A stretch of DNA of 64,000 bases from Bryopsis sp. KO-2023 (GCA_030272585.1 BSYQ01000006.1:2567001-2631000); one strand, 5' to 3'; shown: positions 11,603 to 20,381, counted from the first letter of the stretch. Translations and numbers: made by a program. The notes: generated from the sequence alone by a model not told the origin.

Positions 11603-13001
11603 TGGTTTCGGAGCCATCATAGTCCTGGCCCTCACGTTCCTACCCCTTTCGGCCACCTCGAATCCCTTCTTCAGTCAGAGCCCCACGAGGGAGCAGTTAC
11701 TGGAGGAGCGCACCAAGCTCATGAAGGAGCGCACCAAGCTCAGGGAACTCGTGATGGATCTATCTAGTGAGATAGTGGACAACCAGTACGAGGCTGGTGC
11801 CAAGGAACGGAACAAGAAGGAGCGTGAGCGTCGGCGGAGGGATAAGGATTACTCACAGGTCTACGATCGACTGCAAGAACCACGCAGTGACGATCTCAAC
11901 CCCCCTGGGAAAGAAAAAGAACCCACGTCGTGGTTGGGTTTTTTGGGTATCGGACAGAAAAAGAAACAGGAGCCAGTTGGTTGCAGCACTGTTGTTTGTT
12001 GTTTTCGCATGTCATGGGATATTGTGAAACAGTCGTGCCTCCTGGGTTTGGAGTTTGTGAAGCTTTTTGTGGAGGATCCTTTTTCCGCTGTTCGTGAGGT
12101 CGTCGCTGCCTCGGGGAGTTTGTTTGGTTCCCCTTTGAGTAGGCTCTCTCGTTGGGTCGGTTATGCTCTGATTTTCGTCCTGGCTAATCTCTTGGCGTTT
12201 GCATATCTGAGGCTGGCAAGCATTATGGAACTGGCGCGGCGTGGGGTTTGGGCTGCCTGGCAACTCCCCATCTTCACATGTTTCAAGGGAGTGTTTCGTT
12301 TGCTGTGGTCGGTCACGCTGGCGACACTGCCAGTGAGTGTGGATGTCTCGAGCAAACGCGAGCTGCAGCGTTTGGCGAAACAGATTGAAGACATGAAAAA
12401 ACAGATGGGGAAGAATGATGTTGGTGGCGTTAATGATCGCCCTCTCCCCTGTGGCAATTGTGGGAAGCCTGGCCATCGGTCGCTGGAGTGCACAGACAAA
12501 AAGAGATGTCTTTGGTGTGGCGAAGAGGGACATCGGATCGCGAGCTGCCCGCGCAAGGTATCCGGCCAGCCCAAAACCTGGCCCCAAATCAACTCGACGT
12601 CCAAGTCTGGGGGTGTCACTCTTTTACACACTCCCCTCACAGTGGCGGGCAAACGGATCAAGCACTGCCTCGTGGACACAGGCGCCCAAGTCAACCTTTT
12701 GCCTGTGGCGGAATGTGTTCGCCATGGAATCAAGTACGAGCCCTACACTGACACCACCCTCTACGGTTTTAACGGCGCGCCTGGGGAGGTGGTGGGGCGC
12801 ACGACGCTCACCACGCAAGTGGGGCCATCCACGAACTGCGACATTGAGTTTCTGATCACTCCTGAGGTGACTACTCCATTGCTTGGCCTGCCTGGTTTGA
12901 AGTTATGTGGACTTATTGTGGATTGCGTCAGAGGAGAGTTGCGCAGCGAGGCAACAGGCGATTGTGTTCGCTGCACGCTGATTACCAACCAAAAAAACTA
13001 A
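11583..13001 (+). CDS. gag-pro: Element A Gag-protease, copy 1 (signal peptide/transmembrane Gag)
   Basis: 472 aa from the ATG at 11583, the first ATG after the LTR TATA box. Order of parts: a hydrophobic N-terminus like a signal peptide (about 1-25, GAIIVLALTFLPLSA); a charged coiled-coil region with the repeat ERTKL (about 37-95); strongly hydrophobic segments at about 191-214 (WVGYALIFVLANLLAFAYLR) and about 221-252; a short charged helix (about 255-276); two zinc knuckles of CX2CX4HX4C type (290-303 and 309-322); and a retropepsin with LVDTGA (363-368) and LLGLPG (433-438). Gag shapes the particle and the knuckles bind RNA. A Gag with its own signal peptide and membrane spans is unusual. 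The ORF ends at a -1 frameshift site. The ORF assignment is firm; membrane topology is inferred from sequence only. Confidence 0.88.
   Translation: MITRKLHGFGAIIVLALTFLPLSATSNPFFSQSPTREQLLEERTKLMKERTKLRELVMDLSSEIVDNQYEAGAKERNKKERERRRRDKDYSQVYDRLQEPRSDDLNPPGKEKEPTSWLGFLGIGQKKKQEPVGCSTVVCCFRMSWDIVKQSCLLGLEFVKLFVEDPFSAVREVVAASGSLFGSPLSRLSRWVGYALIFVLANLLAFAYLRLASIMELARRGVWAAWQLPIFTCFKGVFRLLWSVTLATLPVSVDVSSKRELQRLAKQIEDMKKQMGKNDVGGVNDRPLPCGNCGKPGHRSLECTDKKRCLWCGEEGHRIASCPRKVSGQPKTWPQINSTSKSGGVTLLHTPLTVAGKRIKHCLVDTGAQVNLLPVAECVRHGIKYEPYTDTTLYGFNGAPGEVVGRTTLTTQVGPSTNCDIEFLITPEVTTPLLGLPGLKLCGLIVDCVRGELRSEATGDCVRCTLITNQKN
11603..11614 (+). promoter_or_regulatory. Primer-binding site of element A, inside the gag ORF
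   Basis: TGGTTTCGGAGC follows the LTR end with no spacer and begins with TGG, as expected for pairing with a tRNA CCA end. It is read in frame as part of the Gag signal-peptide region (Gly-Phe-Gly-Ala). The same 11-nt core occurs at the primer site of elements B and C. Confidence 0.7.
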
Positions 13002-13025
13002 TGGTGCCCCCCAAGGATGGGGGGC
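12992..13025 (+). promoter_or_regulatory. -1 programmed frameshift site of element A, copy 1
   Basis: The heptamer A AAA AAC (12992-12998) is in the gag-pro frame and directly followed by the TAA stop. After a 7-nt spacer comes a perfect 7-bp hairpin GCCCCCC-AAGGAT-GGGGGGC (13006-13025). Pol continues in the -1 frame. The heptamer, its phase, the spacer and the stem all fit the retroviral type of signal. Confidence 0.85.
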
Positions 13026-13873
13026 GTACATCACTCAGGCGTTTGTGGGATACGACAGGCAAGGGGTTCAAGCAGGTTGGCGCGCACCAAATACAGGTGC
13101 TCTGTGGCAAGTCACACTTCCTCCCCCCCCATGCGTGGAAAAAGATCTATCTCCCATTTTCGGTTACGGTTGTTGGAGGGATTACGATCTCAAGCGCCCT
13201 ACACAGGCCAGGGTTGATTTCAGGAATATCTACTACGATGAGTGGCCAGCTCAGATTGGATGTGCTCAACACCACCGGCACTGTGGTGCATCTCACTCCT
13301 CGCACTCCGGCTTTGAACATGTGGAGCTCCACCCCTGTGGAATTGCCTGATCGGGCGCAGCCTGCCAAGGATGTCGCTGTGACTGGGGTTTTCGACAGCC
13401 TGGACGAGCTCGACTCAGACACAATCAAGTGTGGCATACTGGAAAAATATCCAGACGTTGGCGACTTGTCGTCACACCCGATCACTTCGTCAATGGAGCG
13501 ATTCACAGTTCGCAAGGAGGAGGTGCCCCACGTGACTCCCACTGAATGGGGCACGCGCACTGAATATGGCGCAGAGTCGGTGGCGGACAGGCATGGTGTG
13601 GCCACGCAGATCCAGGCGTTCCTGAAGCTGGGTTATCTGCGCGCATTGTCGGTGTCCGACCAGGCATACCTCAGTCCGCTTTTACCTGTGCCAAAGGCGT
13701 CAGGAGGCTTTCGCCTGACGAACGACTTCAGGTCCCTCAATGCCTATTTCAGGCATCCCTCAAAGCCGAAGACGATACAGGCGGACTCATGGCGACGTCT
13801 ATGGGAGGTGCGCGCCAGGTGGCGTTATTTTGCGAAAATAGACCTTGCTGACGCTTATTTTTCGATCCCTGTG
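12998..13873 (+). CDS. pol: Element A pol, 5' part, copy 1 (dUTPase-like segment and start of RT), split by element B
   Basis: Read in the -1 frame after the gag-pro stop; the frame itself is open from 12905. About 13080-13350 resembles a degenerate trimeric dUTPase: PGLISG...SGQLRLDVLN followed by a hydrophobic strand and PV, matching the region around family motif 3, but without its catalytic Asp. RT begins near 13600 (SPLLPVPKASGGFRLTNDFR) and reaches KIDLADAYFSIPV, the first catalytic Asp motif, where element B is inserted. Reading continues 26 codons into B's LTR before a stop. The rest of RT, with YADD, resumes at 21048. This copy differs from units 2 and 3 by Pro/Leu (13362) and Ser/Asp (13397-13398). 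Pol is therefore disrupted. Confidence 0.82.
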
Positions 13874-14118
13874 TGTTATGACGTCACACGCGTGTGTCAC
13901 GGTGTGTCGCCACGTGTACATGTGTGTCGCCACGTGTGTCACCTGTCGTGACACATTTGCATCTGTCCCCACACGGTGGTAGCAGGGTCCAATCACCAAG
14001 TATGGTGATTGCTACCATGTGTACTAGCAACGCTCATAAAAGGCGTTGGTACACTCTCTTTCGAGGTTTTTGGTTTGAGAAAGACTTTCACTGCCACTGA
14101 AAGTCAAGCAGCACAACA
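13874..14118 (+). repeat. Element B 5' LTR, copy 1
   Basis: TGTTATGACG...GCACAACA, 245 bp. It contains the palindrome TGACGTCA (a bZIP-type site) near its start and two copies of TGTGTCGCCACGTGT. A two-part hairpin spans 13975-14017 (outer stem TGGTAGC/GCTACCA, inner stem AATCACCA/TGGTGATT), and a TATA-like CATAAAAGG lies at 14035-14043. Confidence 0.9.
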
Positions 14119-15237
14119 TTTGGTTTCGGAGTGAAGGGAAAGGAAAAGGAAACGATAAGGAGGACAACAAGGAGGGAGCGCTTCTTGTCGAGTAAGGAAA
14201 CGCCCTTGGCGAAGGTGTGCGCTTTGGGGCAAAGGTGACTTACTCTTACCTTTGAGATTTTTGTTTTTCTTTGGGATCGTTGGTGGTGAGCGGTCGTCCG
14301 CCACGGTATGCTTGAAAGAAGGTCATAGAGGACCTTAAAAAAGTGTTTCGAGTTGGTTGTGAGTGGTCGCCCGTGTCGGCCAAGTTGAGGAAGGGTCTTA
14401 CAGGGCCTTTGGAATTTCTTGATTTGTTTGTGGGAGGTCGTCCGGTTCGGTTGACGTGAAAAGAGGTCGTAAGGAACCTCAGGGTAGTGGTATAGAGTCG
14501 TTTAGAAGCTAGCCCGTGTCGGAAAAGGTTTCTGTAGGGTCGCTTGACGTTTGTAGCTTTAGATCCCATTTTCAGAAAGTGTGAGAGTGGAGATCTCGAC
14601 TTTCTTTGGGGTTTCGACCACTTCTTGCGAGGTCGCCAGCACTCTGGACGTGCTTTGTTAAAGCTAGTCGACTTAGCTCGACGTTTTTCCAGAGGGTGGT
14701 TGGGTGGCTCGGTAGTTGGGTCGAAAAAGGCTACAGGGGTCGTCAGTTTTTGCCAGGAATGACAAATTCGAATTCGAATTCTGAAGTGTGAGAAACGACA
14801 AGAGTAACGCAGGTCGATTTGTTACGCTGTTGGCGTTGAAATCGATTTTGGTACTTACCTAAAGTGGTCGTCGTTTTGGCGAGGTGACAGTCGTTTTTCG
14901 TCGACTGTGGTACTGGCGCCAAACGCGACTTCGTTTTGGTGCGACTATCGGTTTTCTTTTGTCGGCAGTGTGCCTTCTTGGCAACTGCAGGGGCGCGATT
15001 GGGCTCTTATTTTGGTGAGAGTACCTTGAAATCGTTAACCTCCACGTCGTTTTAAGTTCGCCTGTGGCTTTCGCGCGACGCCAGTCGTGGCAAAAGTCGA
15101 CAGAGTGTGTGACAGAATAGGTCGTTTCCAGTTCGACTGTGGTTTGTGCGCGACGTCAGTCGTGGCAAACGTCGAACAGTGTGACACTGAACGCACTTAC
15201 AGTGTAATTCGAATTTTTCTGGTAGGAGTCTTTGGCC
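14119..15237 (+). other. Element B untranslated leader with primer site and internal repeats
   Basis: After a 2-nt gap comes TGGTTTCGGAG (14121-14131), the primer-binding site. The remaining 1.1 kb has no supported ORF. It carries recurring GGTCGTCCG/GGTCGCCCG-type motifs and an imperfect direct repeat of about 55 bp (15057-15113 and 15132-15185). Packaging or translation-control roles are possible but not shown. Confidence 0.6.
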
Positions 15238-17067
15238 ATGGATGGTAATGACAAGAGTAGTCATACCAGTGAAAAGGAGGCAGAGGTGGAACCCCCTCCT
15301 AAGACCAAGGATTTAGAAGAAAGGCTTACAGAAATGGAAGGGCTGTTGGCAGATTTGGTAATGAAATTACCTGACCCTGAAAGTTCCAAAGATAAGGATA
15401 AAATGGACGAGGATGAGTCGATAGACATTGGGAAATCTGGAAATGATGGTGGGCCGCGTGGTATGACATCTCAAGTAGCTAAGCCAGAAAAATATGATGG
15501 AAAGATACCCTGGAAAGAATTCCAGAGTAGTCTTACTGTCTACTTTGTGGCAGCTGGTATCAACCAAGAACGATGGGGAAAGGTTGCTCCCACGTTTTTC
15601 GGTAGAGCTGCACAAAAACATTTGGCGGCTAGAGTGTCATCAGAGTCCTTGGAAAAAGGTGAAGTTTCTTGGAAACAAATCTGTGAGACGATGAGTGACG
15701 GTAGTTTCGGGGAAATGGCATCGGATTATGCCATTACAAAGAAACTCATTTCATGTCGTGATCACCTTGAGCGCAAAGTGAATACGAATGAATTCGTCAG
15801 ATTCGTAGATGATTTGTTTAAACTTCGTCGTATTCCGATGGATGAAGCGAGTAAATGCTTCTTCTTACTCCATAATTTGCATCCGGCATTGAAGTCGTCG
15901 GTCGAGACAGATGTTCATGGGAAACCTTGGACAATCTACAACGATCTTCGAAATCATGTCCTTGCAAAAGGAGTAACCCATGATGAGCGGATCCCTGTGA
16001 TTAAGAATAAATCCGGGAATGTTCATGGTCGTGGGGAAGACTTGTATGGATACAAGACTTCAAAGAAAGCAAAGACTAGACCATCATTTACCAGTGGGCA
16101 AGCGAACCCGAACGCTAGTAAGAAAGCGAAGGGTACGGTTCGCGGCCCAAAGCTTTCCCCGGAGGAGCGTGCTAGAAGGATAGCACAAAAGCTTTGCTTC
16201 ACTTGTGGTGCTCCATGGGATGTGTCACACAAGTGTGGTGGGAAAGGCAAGGTGAGCGATTTGGCGATCAATGTCTTATCTCCTATCGAGAGTCATGTGC
16301 ATATTGATGAGGTAGTGGAACCCTCAAATGCAATGATCGATGAGGAAATGAAAATTCATGCTTCTACTGACGAAAAGAAATTTTCGTGCAGAAATGAAAA
16401 GAAGGTGAATGCTCAGATGGATCATAGTGTTCATCGCAAGATGATCAAGCGAGAACTTGAAAGACTCGAAGAGAGAACGGGACGGAAGTTTACGTTCGAT
16501 TCTTCTGGAGGTTGTTTTCCGGTTGATGCTTGTAAAAGATCTTGTGAAGATTTTCTTACGTGTGATGTGTCGGGCGAGCATGTGTGGCTCAACCCAGGAA
16601 AGGCACAAATGGATGCTTTCCTGAAGCACTATTTCGAGTGTAAGAAAAGAGCACCAATGACAACAAGTGCTTGTGTCTTGGTACCTCATAAGATGTGCAA
16701 AGCTTTTCGTGTGTTTGATAGCATGTGCTTGATAGCACAATATCGGAAAGGGGCATTCTTATTTGAGAGAGCTCGTAAGATACCATTTTCCCAACCATTT
16801 GATGTGTATTATGATGCTCCTGTGCCTCGAATTGTGGAACCCACAATTGACAAGGAGATCATGACTATGTCTATGGTTTTCGAGGGACGTATCTTTGATA
16901 CTCCTGCACATATATTGTTGGATTCGGGTGCGGCTGGTTCAGCCTCTATTTCCCAACAATTTTGTGAGGCTTATGGTATCTCATACCAAGCTCAAAGTGA
17001 TACAACTGTTCAAATGGCTGATGGTACACCATTGACTTTGATCTTTATCTTGGAGATGTTTGGTTGA
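15238..17067 (+). CDS. gag: Element B Gag with Dam-like segment and start of protease, copy 1
   Basis: 609 aa from the ATG at 15238; an upstream in-frame TTG is ignored. Parts: an acidic coiled-coil N-terminus; a capsid-like region (about 80-260, with KYDGKIPWKEFQSSL); a basic linker; and a zinc knuckle of the GHKC-like chromovirus type, CFTCGAPWDVSHKC (about 320-333). Then comes a segment (about 419-520) with FPVDACKRSCEDF, HVWLNP and SACVLVP, resembling the Dam-type methyltransferase-derived domain of some retroelements. Its expected NPP motif reads NPG. Last is a retropepsin start, LLDSGAAG with Asp at about 562. The frame ends at EMFG-stop, only about 20 codons after the flap-like MADGT. 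The protease C-terminal half is in the -1 frame, apparently after an internal deletion. Confidence 0.82.
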   Translation: MDGNDKSSHTSEKEAEVEPPPKTKDLEERLTEMEGLLADLVMKLPDPESSKDKDKMDEDESIDIGKSGNDGGPRGMTSQVAKPEKYDGKIPWKEFQSSLTVYFVAAGINQERWGKVAPTFFGRAAQKHLAARVSSESLEKGEVSWKQICETMSDGSFGEMASDYAITKKLISCRDHLERKVNTNEFVRFVDDLFKLRRIPMDEASKCFFLLHNLHPALKSSVETDVHGKPWTIYNDLRNHVLAKGVTHDERIPVIKNKSGNVHGRGEDLYGYKTSKKAKTRPSFTSGQANPNASKKAKGTVRGPKLSPEERARRIAQKLCFTCGAPWDVSHKCGGKGKVSDLAINVLSPIESHVHIDEVVEPSNAMIDEEMKIHASTDEKKFSCRNEKKVNAQMDHSVHRKMIKRELERLEERTGRKFTFDSSGGCFPVDACKRSCEDFLTCDVSGEHVWLNPGKAQMDAFLKHYFECKKRAPMTTSACVLVPHKMCKAFRVFDSMCLIAQYRKGAFLFERARKIPFSQPFDVYYDAPVPRIVEPTIDKEIMTMSMVFEGRIFDTPAHILLDSGAAGSASISQQFCEAYGISYQAQSDTTVQMADGTPLTLIFILEMFG

Positions 17068-20000
17068 AGGACCATTGTGCTCATATGGATTTCCTTCATA
17101 ACAGTTGTTCGTTGTTGTCAACTCGTGGACGTCGAGTTACGATCCATCATACTATTTCGGCTCGAAATCGTAGTGATCGTTGTGTTCATACGGTTACTCC
17201 ATTTCTTTCCATTAAACAAGTGAAACGATGTCTTCGTGATGATCGGATCACTCCATTCCTTGTCTTGGTGCGTGAGGTCACGCCACCTCTTGAGGGGGAG
17301 GAACATGGGTCTCCTAATGCGTTGTTTCGTGAACGTGGATCACTAGAGGATGTGGTAAAATCCGCACACGGTGATCATGTTGAGAAAGAAACGTTGGAGA
17401 ACATGTTGGCTCCTATATTGGACGAATACGAGGATCGGTTTGTGAATGAATTGGCCTCGTGTCCACCCTCTAGAGAGTTCGATGCTTCTATAGATCTGAT
17501 ACCAGGAGCAAATCCTGTGAGTCGTCCTATATTTCGCTATACGCCTGGAGAGCGTAAGGAAATTGAGGATCAGATATCGGATATGTTGGCTAAGGGACTT
17601 ATTCAACCGTCGTGTAGTCCATGGGGAGCACCAGTCTTGTTTGTACCCAAACCGGATGGGACAAAAAGAATGTGTGTGGACTATAGAGGTTTGAATAAGT
17701 TAACAGTCAAAAATCAATACCCTATCCCACGTATCGATGATCTGTTGGATCAGTTACAAGGTGCGAGGTACTTTTCCGCCCTTGATTTGAAAGCTGGTTA
17801 CTGGCAGCTTCGTGTCAAAGCTGAGGACCAGGCTAAAACGGCTTTCAAGACCCCCTTTGGATTGTTTGAATATCGTGTCTTACCGATGGGTTTGACGAAT
17901 GCACCAGCGATATTCCAAACATGGATGAACCGTGTATTTCATGGGATGATAGGGAAGTACGTCCTTATCTATCTTGATGATATACTTGTGTATTCGAGGA
18001 ATGAGAAAGACCACATCATGCATCTCAAAAAGGTCATGGATCGTTTGAGAGAGCACAAGCTCTTCTTGAAGAGATCAAAGTGTGATTTCTTTAAGGATGC
18101 ATTGCATTATCTTGGTTTCGTGATAAGCAAAGAAGGGATTGCGGTAGATACTCGCAAGACTCAGAAGGTCATTGATTGGCCAGAGCCACAAAATATATCT
18201 GAGTTGAGATCCTTCTTAGGTCTTTCAAATTACTTCCGTCGGTTCATTCAAGGATACAGTAAATTGGTCGGACCACTTACGAACTTACTTAGGAAGAGTA
18301 AGGAGTGGGACTGGAATGATGATTGTCGCAAAGCAATGGTTGCAGTTAAGGAAGCCCTGACCCATGCACCTTGCTTGGCAATGCCAGATTTCAGTAAACC
18401 TTTTGAAGTTATTGCCGATGCCTCGGATTGGGCTATTGGTGCAATATTACTTCAAGAAGGTCGACCAATAGCATTTGAAAGTAAAATGCTACATGGTGCA
18501 CAATTGAGATGGTCAATATCAGACAAAGAAATGTTTGCTGTTGTCCATGCTTTGAAATTGTGGAGGTGCTATCTGGATGTGATGGAGTTTAAGGTGATCG
18601 TGGATCACAAACCCAACACATTTTTCCATTCCCAGGTAACGTTGTCTCGAAGAGCGGTGCGGTGGCTTGAGTGTCTTCAGGGATACCGATTCAAGTGGGA
18701 ATACCAGCCAGGCAGGACGAATGTAGCAGACCCCTTGTCGCGCTATCCTGTACGGTATTCTCAGCAGATCAGTGTCTTGTTGGAGTCGGTGAGCAAGCGT
18801 GGCCGACTCAGTCACCTTGGTGAGGAGGGCCCAGCTCTCTCTCCTTTGCCTAATATCGATCTTCAGCGACGATTATCTGAGGGGTACGCTAAAGACGAGT
18901 GGCTCAATACATTGGAATCCGCTGCTTCAATGTGTCGTCTCGACTCGGGTTTTTGGTGGAATGGAACACGGGTGGTTGTCCCAAACTTTGATGGCCTCAG
19001 GTTGGATATTATGAAAGATTTTCATTCAACGGTGTATTCGGGACACTTTGGTGTCAAAAAGACGAAACACAATTTGTTGAAGTGGTTTTGGTGGCCAGGG
19101 GTAGAGAAGGATATATTGTCCTTTATCAAAGGTTGTGATAGTTGTCAACGGAACAAGTGGAGACGTGGCAAACCTCCTGGTTCGTTGCAACCTCTACCGA
19201 TACCAGATGCTCGTTGGGAGAGTGTTTCGATGGATTTGATAGTCGAGCTTCCCAAGTCAGGTGCTGAGCATTATGATGCGATCCTAGTTTTCGTGGACCG
19301 ACTCACGAAAATGGTGAGATGCGCTGCAACATACACGAAGTGTGATGCTGCAGAAACAGCGAGACTCTTTGTATCACATGTCTTCCGTTCACACGGTCTT
19401 CCTAGGACATTGGTGAGTGACAGAGATCCCAGGTGGAGATCACGATTCTTTGCGGAATTGTGTAATACTTGGAAGATCAGTCAGGCTATGTCAACTGCTT
19501 TTCATCCCACCACTGATGGGCAGACTGAGGCAATGAACAAAGTCTTAGAAGACACCCTAAGACATTTTGTTGGGATACGCCACAGTGATTGGTCTGAACT
19601 GTTGCCAGTTGTCGAGTTTGCTATGAATAACTCCAAGTCGGAAGCGACTGGTGAGACACCATTTTTCCTTAATTACGGTCATGATCCTTGGACAGCTACG
19701 ACGGCACAGATGCCTGGATTCGGGCCAGGTGCATCTAGTAGAAAGAGCTCGTCACTGCAGATGGCGGTGCCAGCTGTACAAAGAATGACGACAACGATAA
19801 GAGATAGCATTGTGAAGGCGAAAAGGTGTTTAGAGGCAGCACGTCAAAGGATGAAGGCGTATGCTGATCGACATAGACGTCCTGTGGATGTGAAAGTAGG
19901 CGATAAGGTGTTGTTGGATGCACGGCATATCCGCCTAAAACATCCAGGATCCCGAAAACTGATGCCGAAGTGGATCGGACCCTTTACTATTTCGGATCAA

Positions 20001-20381
20001 ATCGGTAAGGTAGCTTTTCGGTTGGATTTACCGAACTATCTTAAAATTCATCCGGTTTTTCATGCGAGCTTGTTGAAGCCTTATTGGGCGCATGGAAAAG
20101 TTCAGCCTCCTCCGCCGGTGGAACTCGATGATGAGTTGGAATATGAGGTTGAAATGCTTTTAGATCATCGTGTACGGCGAATAGGTCGAAAGCGTAAAAC
20201 TGAGTATTTGTGCAAATGGATGGGTTATGGACATGAGCATAATACTTGGGAACCCGAAGAGCATATGGAGAATGCTAGGGAATTGGTAGAAGAATACCAA
20301 AACAAAATCAAGTCGACGGACTTGTCTCCGCCAATTGTTATCCGTCGAAGTGAACGCCTTCGGTCGAAAGAGCGCAATTGA
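17022..20381 (+). CDS. pol: Element B pol (protease end, RT, RNase H, integrase, chromodomain), copy 1
   Basis: Open in the -1 frame relative to gag from 17022. It starts with a protease C-terminus (YLGDVWLKDH near 17046). RT: YPIPRIDDLLDQL, ALDLKAGYWQ, MGLTNAPAIFQ and catalytic YLDD. RNase H: VIADASDWAIGA, EMFAVVHAL, VDHKP and NVADPLSR. Integrase: a zinc-binding HHCC region ending CDSCQRNK, then the DD35E core with MDLIVELP, VSDRDPRW and GQTEAMN. A GPY/F-like module (WIGPFTISDQ) follows. The C-terminus is a chromodomain (YEVEMLLDHR...YLCKWMGYGHEHNTWEPEEHM), which in this family directs integration to modified chromatin. Catalytic residues of RT, RNase H and integrase are intact. No start codon is needed if it is made as Gag-Pol, but the frame break in protease makes expression doubtful. 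Confidence 0.9.
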   Translation, partial: WYTIDFDLYLGDVWLKDHCAHMDFLHNSCSLLSTRGRRVTIHHTISARNRSDRCVHTVTPFLSIKQVKRCLRDDRITPFLVLVREVTPPLEGEEHGSPNALFRERGSLEDVVKSAHGDHVEKETLENMLAPILDEYEDRFVNELASCPPSREFDASIDLIPGANPVSRPIFRYTPGERKEIEDQISDMLAKGLIQPSCSPWGAPVLFVPKPDGTKRMCVDYRGLNKLTVKNQYPIPRIDDLLDQLQGARYFSALDLKAGYWQLRVKAEDQAKTAFKTPFGLFEYRVLPMGLTNAPAIFQTWMNRVFHGMIGKYVLIYLDDILVYSRNEKDHIMHLKKVMDRLREHKLFLKRSKCDFFKDALHYLGFVISKEGIAVDTRKTQKVIDWPEPQNISELRSFLGLSNYFRRFIQGYSKLVGPLTNLLRKSKEWDWNDDCRKAMVAVKEALTHAPCLAMPDFSKPFEVIADASDWAIGAILLQEGRPIAFESKMLHGAQLRWSISDKEMFAVVHALKLWRCYLDVMEFKVIVDHKPNTFFHSQVTLSRRAVRWLECLQGYRFKWEYQPGRTNVADPLSRYPVRYSQQISVLLESVSKRGRLSHLGEEGPALSPLPNIDLQRRLSEGYAKDEWLNTLESAASMCRLDSGFWWNGTRVVVPNFDGLRLDIMKDFHSTVYSGHFGVKKTKHNLLKWFWWPGVEKDILSFIKGCDSCQRNKWRRGKPPGSLQPLPIPDARWESVSMDLIVELPKSGAEHYDAILVFVDRLTKMVRCAATYTKCDAAETARLFVSHVFRSHGLPRTLVSDRDPRWRSRFFAELCNTWKISQAMSTAFHPTTDGQTEAMNKVLEDTLRHFVGIRHSDWSELLPVVEFAMNNSKSEATGETPFFLNYGHDPWTATTAQMPGFGPGASSRKSSSLQMAVPAVQRMTTTIRDSIVKAKRCLEAARQRMKAYADRHRRPVDVKVGDKVLLDARHIRLKHPGSRKLMPKWIGPFTISDQIGKVAFRLDLPNYLKIHPVFHASLLKPYWAHGKVQPPPPVELDDELEYEVEMLLDHRVRRIGRKRKTEYLCKWMGYGHEHNTWEPEEHMENARELVEEYQNKIKSTDLSPPIVIRRSERLRSKERN

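Noticed and set aside
13874-13951. Last 26 codons of the element A pol 5' frame
   Set aside because: They are translated from the B LTR and are not part of the A protein.
17022-17067. Programmed -1 frameshift between gag and pol of element B
   Set aside because: No X XXY YYZ heptamer occurs in the overlap and conserved protease sequence appears to be missing, so a deletion explains it better.
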